A DNA stretch of 25,555 nucleotides from a virus, in IMG/VR virus record IMGVR_UViG_3300010354_000577, positions 1 through 25,555 of that record, one strand, 5' to 3'. Position 1 is the stretch's first letter; each line of letters begins with the position of its first letter. Below the pieces are notes generated by a model. The model searched no databases and was not told where the DNA came from. It saw nothing but the letters and a program-made list of their open reading frames with translations. This document shows positions 10,301 through 16,945 of the stretch, in pieces. The position numbers and the translations under genes were made by a program.

Positions 10301-13300
10301 TGGTGCGATTAGCGTTACGGACGATAATATTAACAGATACACAAATATTTCTTTTCGCCTTGAAGATTTAGCGGCAACGCCATATGATAAATTTATTGTA
10401 GAAATAGATTTAAGCTCAAATAAAACAGTTACTTTGCCTCTTTATAAAAAAGCAATCATCTCCGACGAACAACTTTTAGGCACTTCTGGTAAAGGTCAAA
10501 AATATCAATTTACTTTAAAAGATCCTGAAGATTTTAATAAAGAATTTTTTGATATCACTAGTCCTTTTAAAAATTTTGATTTTAATGATTTTAAAATGGT
10601 TGGTAAATCAGTTGGGATTTATAAACTTAATAGTTCTGGCTTAGGGCCAGCAGAAACTGCTTTAGTTGTTCGGTCTGCTTCTTTTGGCGGAGCAAATAGA
10701 ATTAAATTGAATATTTTATATCCACAATCTCCATCTCAACCAGATATTAAAATATCGCATTCTAATTCATACGGAACCGAAGAGGTAATTACTGCTGTAA
10801 ATGTTGAAATGCCCTCTCAATCTGTTATTCCTTCAACTATTTTTAATAGCGGTAAATACAAAGTTACAAATGTAACAAGCGTTAATAATTTAACAGATAT
10901 TACTTTATCTACTCAAACAGATGCAATTACGGCAACAGCGAATATGCAAAATATTGGTTTATTTGATATTTTGTTTTTTGCAAGAGCAGTTGGAGTGCCG
11001 AGTTTTCCAGGAGTTTTAGGTAATAATATTGAGCTAGTTATTCAAGATTCTGGACATACAGGTTCACCTGGAACCGTTACAATGATAGCTCAATCAACTA
11101 AAAAAGTTACATTAGATTTAAACGGTTCGTCGCCAGACGCTTCCGCTTTGTCTAGTGCTTTATCTGGTAGCACGTATTTTGCATCAGCTAGCGGTACAGG
11201 TTCATTAAGTTTAATGCCTACTGCTTATAACCCTATTTCAGAAATAGCAGCAAAAATTGATAATCCTTACTATACTTTGACTTTTAATCAAATTAACTTT
11301 AATCCTAAAATTCGCGGTGCTTCGGGCAATGCGTGGTCTTTTAAAGTCATTAATACTGGTTCTGGCAGTGTCGTAGCTTCTGTGGATACAGTAAATAAAG
11401 TCATTACTATTGATTTAAAAGGAAACTTAACCGTTGGATTATCTAGTCTTCAAGGGCTATTAGATGGCATTTCTGGATTTAATGGAGCAGTATCCGTTAC
11501 TGTTAAAAATACATCTGTATATTTAGCCGTTTCTGGGCCAACATTTTTTTCCGGAGGTGTTACTAAACAAAATACATTATTTACGTCGGGCGGTGCCGAT
11601 GCAACAAGCGGTGTTTTTGAATCAGGATTATTTTTAGTAAACAATTTATTGCAAGTACAAGGAATTCAGTCAGAAGCTGGAGCCATTGACGGCTCAATGC
11701 CAATTGGTGTTTGGCCAATAGTTGAAAAACCTTCATTAGGTGAGATTAAAATTCGCGTACCAGATTATATTGGGTTAAGAACAATAGGACCAACACTTGG
11801 CGCGGTTTATGTAGATAAAGAATTTGATGCGGCCACATATCAACTTCAATCGTTTCCAATATTGTCTAAAAATATTCAAAATCTCGCCGATGCTATAAAT
11901 CAATATTTGGTAGAAGCTCCTATAGTTACATCACAAATTTTAGGAAATTCAACTGCAGACGTTTTAATGCCCAGTGGTGTAAGTGAATTGCCCAGGTCAA
12001 CATATATTAATTATACAAATGTTTCTTCTTTGCCATCTTATGTAAATTCTCCGTCGGAGGCAATAAAATTTCATTCTTTTTCAGCGAATCGCTCAGAGGG
12101 AGCGTCTATTTATGATTATAATCCAACTAATGGATGGATTCATTCAGTTGTTCAATCTGTTAATTCTATTTTTCCAAAAGACTTAACTACCTCTTATTCA
12201 TCTATAGGAGAAGAAGTTTATTTGCTGCCAACAAATGTTGCTACTTTCAGTAGATGGGCAAATTTTGCTCCAGCTTCGGCTATGCCAACTCAAGCAATCG
12301 TAAGTCGAGCAGAAAAAGCAACCAAAGTACAAATTGCCTCAAAGCTTCGAGGCACTAAAGGCGTTGTTTATCCAAAATCAAACTTAACCAACAGGTTTAC
12401 AACAACTTTATTGGATTCCGCTTCCGCAGAAAATGGTTCTGTATATTTTTCATTGCTTACATCTCAAACAAAACAGTTGCCTAAAAATTCATTAGTAAAA
12501 ATATCTAATGCTCTAACTACTGATTTGTTTAGGCCATTTCGCGTTGCATCTCCAGTTGAAAATATTACTGCAGCAAACACTTTGGATGAAAAAACTTGGT
12601 TTCGCGTAAATACCAATATAATTTATGAAAAAGTAAACGACCCAAATAAACCTAATATTGGTCGTTTATATTTTTTAAGAAATGGTCAATCCGCAAGTTT
12701 TACCAGCGGCTCAACCACAATTACTATACCATCTACTGAACCTTTAGATTCTGGCAGCATTCAAATACAAGCAGGTATACCATCAACAGGGCTTGCGACA
12801 ATTACTTATACTGGTTCAAAAACTTTATCCGCCAGAATTGGCGATATGATGTACATAAGCCCAGGTTCAAGTTTTCCTGCAGAAGTTAAATGTCCTCAAA
12901 TTCCGTTTGGTCTTTCTATGCAAACAAATGTATATGCAAGTGGACTTACAGGATATCCCGGATATCCCGTGGTACAAGTCACGGATGAAAATGAAATTAT
13001 TGTAATTGCTCCAAATATTACAGGAAACAGCACAACTACAATTAGCACAGAGACTGATTTGGTGTTTGTGCCAAGTTTATATACAGAAAAAAACATTAAA
13101 ACTCATTACAGTGCAGGACCAAATGGTGTTGAAATTGTTGGCACCACATCTACTTCTGGGGTTTCTGCTACATGGATTAGCGATAAATATTCATATGGTA
13201 TTCTTAAAAAATTATCAAATGGTTTTTCAGCCGTTATTCTTTCAAACACCTCTAATGATATAGTAGAACCAACTGCCGCCTTAGATTCAATGATGCTAAA

Positions 13301-14294
13301 CGAGTGCGGCGTAAATTCCGATGACTATGTGTTTTTAAATGGTTTTGGTTCGGGAGCAGATGGTCAATATCAACTCGTAGCTCATGATGGAAAAAATACA
13401 ATAATTTTATATAATTCAATTTTGCCATTAGAGGACGTACTAGACGATGGAAAAATTTGGTGGGGCAAAAAATTAGGTGTTACTGGATATTCTAACCCGG
13501 CATCGCCTCCATCGATTCATTCTATTGACCCTCGTCCTATTAGAATAATAGACGCAGAATCAGTTGTAGTTGGCAGTAAAATTAAAATTGCTTCCGCTGC
13601 TCTTGGCTCGTCAAATTGGTTTGAGCAGTCTTTAATTGGAATTTGGTCAATAACTAATATTGGATGGTATAGTTCATCAAGCGGTGTTTGTCAGTTTATT
13701 GAATTTGAAATACCAACTGGAGCACCATCTGGCATAGCTCAAGTTATAGTTGGTTTAGCTAATACTGAAAATATTTCTTTTGTAGAAAAAGAACCGTTTA
13801 GTGCTTTTAGACTTGTGCAAGGTTGGTCCGTTGATCCTAAAAATACAGAAAATTCACAAATTTATATGACACCGTCTAAGTCTTATCAAAAAATTTCTTC
13901 ATCTTTAGGCACAGAAATAGAGTGTTTAAATAAGTTAAATTACGAAGCTGTTCCTAAAACAGGAATTGATGGATATAAAATTTTTGGGGGCTTAATTCGA
14001 GAAGCTCAAAGAACCCTTGATGGTGTTTCAACGTCGATTAATCGTTATCCGGGTGTTAAAAGCACAGGAACAGATGTGTCGGTGCTTCCGCCTATCCCTA
14101 GAGCAGTTGCTGTTACATTTAAAGTAAGAACGCGGGACGGCTTATCTATCAACGTTTTAGCTAATTTGATTAGATCGTCTGTTACAACTTTTATTTCATC
14201 ATTGGGACTAGGCGACTCAGTTATTTTGTCAGAACTTATTGGTTTGGTACAAGATATTCCGGGAGTTGTATCAGTAGAAATTATTAATACGTAG
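7371..14294 (+). CDS. Giant baseplate J-like wedge protein (gp6/gpJ family), ending at an in-frame TAG
   Basis: 2307 residues from GTG at 7371, chosen because AAGGAG at 7359-7364 gives six-base spacing. Residues 1-340 match the baseplate J family: a helical start, LTDTRLDDFAESLKIPNG near 65, then DTESDASLRQRIKDYPN and ARGTVGAIKSAL near 275-305, leading to a VSVIRP strand. The last 65 residues (from about 2243) match the J C-terminus: AVTFKVRTRDGL, a helix, then IPGVVSVEIIN. About 1,900 residues of beta-rich repeats lie between, far beyond P2 J (about 300) or T4 gp6 (660). They include three copies of a roughly 80-residue unit (near 390-470, 512-598 and 787-868) and two GN-type repeats (near 1213 and 1313). 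The protein should form the wedge ring that triggers sheath contraction. The TAG stop is suspicious; see the extension entry. Confidence 0.85.
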   Translation: MTVTIKSKEQLLGAWVRRIKNNTDITDFQPGGALVTLMEAIAQQVFQSQLSVLKVLELTEIDNLTDTRLDDFAESLKIPNGQGGIGRQAALQSTGSVVIGSAFKKISTRAYAGKPAPYAGSKTLYVQDAYEMSLILNAANKKIYIGRNTVDAFEGPISFSNITSTGSYWIIELVDPLTKDHSYTDEIVLAQGGDRTINASTVVQVPAYSDSIAIQFTTDVSVVMPDGEDSVTVPVTCTQFGVVGNVASGAVTEFGSVPFNGAVVVNQQAFVNGADTESDASLRQRIKDYPNTLARGTVGAIKSALLTVVDADTKKKVTSVSVIRPLEQGEPTTVYIDDGTLLEPIFSGQDYELLLAKASGLEQSFKTAQAPITPAVVAATKAAPYVLQAGMTITFLIDNIPYVYTITPSNYKDITAATAYELVRDLNSDAEGILDFRVIDNGAKIVAIDRTNEAEEITVISGTLQNTLGFSTVSQRPIYLYKNGVLQSFKGKTATISSNPFTNWDIDGSSYTGLQATIDNVLVNISDITELDFQTRFGVSMIVATADNWREILQSKIPGVTVIFQDNRFIITSNKENNSSSEIIINSGSWIGSASIFSQSLSERSSVGSSKNYTFNRYTGDIRFVSRLQANDIIEIASLSTRAFAQSANTSTGKYDTSNDYPGFGQAKFIIAVDDFAVIKDTGNTNTGLIKVINVDTNQLTVSLKDELENSLFNAAEVGDYLYLTSLKENDTTLLPNSIPNDAVGFYRIKKIINNSSASKTIVIETSSYQATVGFALNDEYVTSYKGNAVFRIFSSKATPQVVTLPNSTALLVEDAVNFINEQIVGAATERISGEYFLLRTNTYINGSLSVLATFGKANNVFSVANSTNLQAHVGSSNSAELDGIFPVVTESVLPDLPNTGRAFRDYLKIQKNYTEITQTSENPIIEAATNITSYPMGFQELWVTGKLLGWTGRTYNNETTAPFEGFLRTDSAIKPIGAISVTDDNINRYTNISFRLEDLAATPYDKFIVEIDLSSNKTVTLPLYKKAIISDEQLLGTSGKGQKYQFTLKDPEDFNKEFFDITSPFKNFDFNDFKMVGKSVGIYKLNSSGLGPAETALVVRSASFGGANRIKLNILYPQSPSQPDIKISHSNSYGTEEVITAVNVEMPSQSVIPSTIFNSGKYKVTNVTSVNNLTDITLSTQTDAITATANMQNIGLFDILFFARAVGVPSFPGVLGNNIELVIQDSGHTGSPGTVTMIAQSTKKVTLDLNGSSPDASALSSALSGSTYFASASGTGSLSLMPTAYNPISEIAAKIDNPYYTLTFNQINFNPKIRGASGNAWSFKVINTGSGSVVASVDTVNKVITIDLKGNLTVGLSSLQGLLDGISGFNGAVSVTVKNTSVYLAVSGPTFFSGGVTKQNTLFTSGGADATSGVFESGLFLVNNLLQVQGIQSEAGAIDGSMPIGVWPIVEKPSLGEIKIRVPDYIGLRTIGPTLGAVYVDKEFDAATYQLQSFPILSKNIQNLADAINQYLVEAPIVTSQILGNSTADVLMPSGVSELPRSTYINYTNVSSLPSYVNSPSEAIKFHSFSANRSEGASIYDYNPTNGWIHSVVQSVNSIFPKDLTTSYSSIGEEVYLLPTNVATFSRWANFAPASAMPTQAIVSRAEKATKVQIASKLRGTKGVVYPKSNLTNRFTTTLLDSASAENGSVYFSLLTSQTKQLPKNSLVKISNALTTDLFRPFRVASPVENITAANTLDEKTWFRVNTNIIYEKVNDPNKPNIGRLYFLRNGQSASFTSGSTTITIPSTEPLDSGSIQIQAGIPSTGLATITYTGSKTLSARIGDMMYISPGSSFPAEVKCPQIPFGLSMQTNVYASGLTGYPGYPVVQVTDENEIIVIAPNITGNSTTTISTETDLVFVPSLYTEKNIKTHYSAGPNGVEIVGTTSTSGVSATWISDKYSYGILKKLSNGFSAVILSNTSNDIVEPTAALDSMMLNECGVNSDDYVFLNGFGSGADGQYQLVAHDGKNTIILYNSILPLEDVLDDGKIWWGKKLGVTGYSNPASPPSIHSIDPRPIRIIDAESVVVGSKIKIASAALGSSNWFEQSLIGIWSITNIGWYSSSSGVCQFIEFEIPTGAPSGIAQVIVGLANTENISFVEKEPFSAFRLVQGWSVDPKNTENSQIYMTPSKSYQKISSSLGTEIECLNKLNYEAVPKTGIDGYKIFGGLIREAQRTLDGVSTSINRYPGVKSTGTDVSVLPPIPRAVAVTFKVRTRDGLSINVLANLIRSSVTTFISSLGLGDSVILSELIGLVQDIPGVVSVEIINT

Positions 14295-14384
14295 CCACAA
14301 GCAGTTGACGGGAAGATTCCAGTAGCAGATAATGAAAAGGCAATAGTTATTGACCCAGCAACTAACATTAACGTAGGACAATAA
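14292..14384 (+). other. In-frame extension of the J-like gene beyond a single TAG codon
   Basis: After TAG (14292-14294) the same frame stays open for 29 codons to TAA at 14382-14384, one base before the ATG of the next gene. The extension contains GKIPVADNEKAIVIDP and ends in NINVGQ, which resembles the usual ending of J-type wedge proteins (an IPV...NE-A...DP...I-V pattern). The full gene would then abut its neighbour, as elsewhere in this operon. The next gene's ribosome site (AGGA near 14374) sits inside it. The TAG may be leaky, suppressed, a recent nonsense mutation or a sequencing error. No other TAG interrupts the long structural genes, so wholesale reassignment of TAG is unlikely. 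Confidence 0.75.
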
Positions 14385-14385
14385 A

Positions 14386-16911
14386 ATGTCTAATGTTCGT
14401 CAATACTTGCCAAAAATCTCTAAACCAAACAAAGAATCGGCACCATTTTTAAATGCTTTTTTAGATGGTGCTGATGAGCTTATTGAAAGTTTAGAAGTTT
14501 ATACTTCTTACGCCCAAGACCAGTTCTTTTTTACCACTGCTGATGCAGAATATATTTTTAAGTTAGCCGCAAGAAATGGTTTTTATCTCCCTAAAGATGC
14601 TGGGTTAAATATTGATGGGCTAAAACCACTTGCACCCTTGATGATTAATAAACCTAAAACAACTTTAGAATTATTAAATCAAGTTTTAGAAATTTATTTT
14701 TCTCAACAACTTTGTCGTCCAAATTTAACCTGTGCCCAAACAGAGCCATATAGGCTAAAACAAAATGATGAATTAATTGTAAAAACTAGAGAAACTATTC
14801 ATAAACTAACCATTGACGCAACTTTATTTTCAAATCTAAATAACGTTAGTGCCACAGAACTATCTACTTACATTAACAGTGTACAGGGCGATTATTTAGC
14901 AACTGTATATTTTGACAGAAACATTAATAAAAATAAAATTCGCTTGATTCCAAACGGCACAGGAGCAAACGAAATTATTCAGGTATTGGGTGGAACTTTA
15001 CAAAATTTATTGCTTTTTCCGAATGTTGTTGAAACCACAAACACAACTCAAACCGCTTGGACAATATCTAAAATTGCAGATTATTCTGATATTGTTAAAT
15101 TTACATATTCTACTGGACCAACGCCCAGTGTTTTTAAAGTATCTATAGGAGATATAGTTACTTTTCGAAATCAATTTGATGTTGGATCTTCTGGAGTAGC
15201 TAGTCTTTATTTGACTGATGAATTAGGTGAACAAATTATAGACAATAATGGCAATTTTGTAACTGTAGAAGTAGATTTAATTGAAGGTAATTATTCAACA
15301 TTAAACGGTTCTTTTGAAGTAATTGACGTTGGATACGATTACTTTAGTATTAGAAATAAATATTTAAAACTACCAGTAAATAACGAAGGAATTTTAATTC
15401 AATTATCTTCAAGAGATGTAATTTTTACAAAAAATATTCCAAGCAGAGTCTATCAACAACCAAATTTTTCATATTTAACTGAAATGACAGATGACCAAAT
15501 TACGGTTACTGTTCCTGCTGTGCCTCCAATTGTAAAAAGATTTTTAGAGGGCTCTTGGCATATTTATGGAGCAAAACATACAATATTAAGTTTTACTCGA
15601 AACTCTGTGCAAATCAATCCTCTTACATTGACACAATTACCTCAAAATAATAATACTTTTAGGCTTCAATCATCGTCCATGGCAATTGATTTTTTAAAGA
15701 AAAATTTTCAAATTAACACTATAAATTCAACTTCTGGTATAATTTCAATTAGTTTAGCCGATGAGTATGATGTATTTCCTTATACTACACCATTTTTAAT
15801 TGGCACCAATCCATTTTATTGTGATTTTAATAGCAACTTAGTAGAAATTACATTCCCTTATAGGCACGGTTTATGGGTAAATTCAAAAATTATTTTAAAC
15901 TCTACAGCAACAAACTCAGACAGCGGAATTAACTTAAACGGTTCGTGGCGAGTAGAAAAAATACTATCACCTACCAAAGTTGTTATCAGAATTAATTCAA
16001 AAAATATAGGACAGCCCCCTACAGTTACTGGCTCTTTGTATAGTTTGGGAAATAAAAAATATAGAATTGTATACACATCTGGCACTAGTTTAAATTTATC
16101 TAAACTTAATACAGTTGGTAAAAAGTTTAAATTTTTTGACGACGGGTCTTCAACTATTTTTAATAACTACATATGGGAAAAACTAAAAACACGAACTCAC
16201 ATTGTTGCCGCTGTAGGTTCCAACAGTATTGATTTTGAAGTTTTAGATAATTTAAGTGTTTTACCAAACGAACTAATAACTACTGGTGTTAAAACACAAA
16301 CTTCAGTAATTGTGTGGGGCGGTTCTAGCTCTACCTATTATTTTAATAAAAACGATCAAGAAAATATTGATTTGTTGAAAAATTTAGAATTAGTTGTAAC
16401 TGACTTTTTAAAACCAACTAGTGAATTATACTTAGGTTCGTATCTTTACGATCCACAAGGGATATACTATAAATTTTTGCCAAGCGAAGTTGGCACAAAA
16501 ACAACAGCGCAAATATTTAAAGGCGAAAGCGGAATTATATTGCCCGTATCTAATGTCGAAGGTTTTAGTACCGATGGGGGATATTTGATACTTGATTATG
16601 GGACAGCAAAAATTGAAGGTCCATTAAAATATTCAACAATTTCAAGCAATCAAATAATAATTGACCCTTCTTATATTTTTACAAAAACACATTTAGTTGG
16701 AGCAACAGTTAGAGATGTAAAACAATTACAAGCTGTAGTTCCAAAAGAAAATGGGAAACAATATCAACCATTTTTGACTGGCACTTCTGCCGCTAGGGCC
16801 AGTTTTTTTGAAATACTAAATTCAATTATTTCCGCTGGCGTATTTGTTAAAGAAGATGTACTCTATCCAGAACTACGATACTCAGATGAGAGTTTAAAGC
16901 CTTATGAATAG
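14386..16911 (+). CDS. Baseplate wedge / tail protein I-like (gp7-type position)
   Basis: An 841-residue protein directly after the J-like gene, the place of gpI in P2-type and gp7 in T4-type phages. The N-terminus (residues 1-80) is helical and gpI-like, with AEYIFKLAARNGFYLPKDAG near 55-75. Residues about 129-212 form a unit ending in GTLQNLLLFPN that resembles the repeat in the J-like protein ending in GTLQNTLGFST. The rest is beta-rich with recurrent 'lnG-x-f/w-x-v' strands (TLNGSFEVIDV, NLNGSWRVEKI). A helical C-terminus ends in TAG immediately followed by TAA. It would join the J-like protein to the periphery and fibre. The gpI/gp7 equivalence rests on synteny and the N-terminus; identity is unclear beyond that. 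Confidence 0.6.
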   Translation: MSNVRQYLPKISKPNKESAPFLNAFLDGADELIESLEVYTSYAQDQFFFTTADAEYIFKLAARNGFYLPKDAGLNIDGLKPLAPLMINKPKTTLELLNQVLEIYFSQQLCRPNLTCAQTEPYRLKQNDELIVKTRETIHKLTIDATLFSNLNNVSATELSTYINSVQGDYLATVYFDRNINKNKIRLIPNGTGANEIIQVLGGTLQNLLLFPNVVETTNTTQTAWTISKIADYSDIVKFTYSTGPTPSVFKVSIGDIVTFRNQFDVGSSGVASLYLTDELGEQIIDNNGNFVTVEVDLIEGNYSTLNGSFEVIDVGYDYFSIRNKYLKLPVNNEGILIQLSSRDVIFTKNIPSRVYQQPNFSYLTEMTDDQITVTVPAVPPIVKRFLEGSWHIYGAKHTILSFTRNSVQINPLTLTQLPQNNNTFRLQSSSMAIDFLKKNFQINTINSTSGIISISLADEYDVFPYTTPFLIGTNPFYCDFNSNLVEITFPYRHGLWVNSKIILNSTATNSDSGINLNGSWRVEKILSPTKVVIRINSKNIGQPPTVTGSLYSLGNKKYRIVYTSGTSLNLSKLNTVGKKFKFFDDGSSTIFNNYIWEKLKTRTHIVAAVGSNSIDFEVLDNLSVLPNELITTGVKTQTSVIVWGGSSSTYYFNKNDQENIDLLKNLELVVTDFLKPTSELYLGSYLYDPQGIYYKFLPSEVGTKTTAQIFKGESGIILPVSNVEGFSTDGGYLILDYGTAKIEGPLKYSTISSNQIIIDPSYIFTKTHLVGATVRDVKQLQAVVPKENGKQYQPFLTGTSAARASFFEILNSIISAGVFVKEDVLYPELRYSDESLKPYE

Positions 16912-16945
16912 TAAAATCAACATATTGTATTCTTAAGAGGGTTGT

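Noticed and set aside
12952-12969. Tandem 9-base repeat (GATATCCCG twice)
   Set aside because: It merely encodes Gly-Tyr-Pro twice inside a beta-rich protein; too short to mean more.
13006-13263. An 85-codon + strand frame inside the J-like gene
   Set aside because: Alternative-frame shadow with low-complexity translation and no ribosome site.
7371-14294. Genome-wide TAG-to-Gln recoding
   Set aside because: The long structural genes contain only the one in-frame TAG, and the TAG at 22866 overlaps the next gene's ribosome site and acts as a stop. Recoded late genes would show many TAGs.
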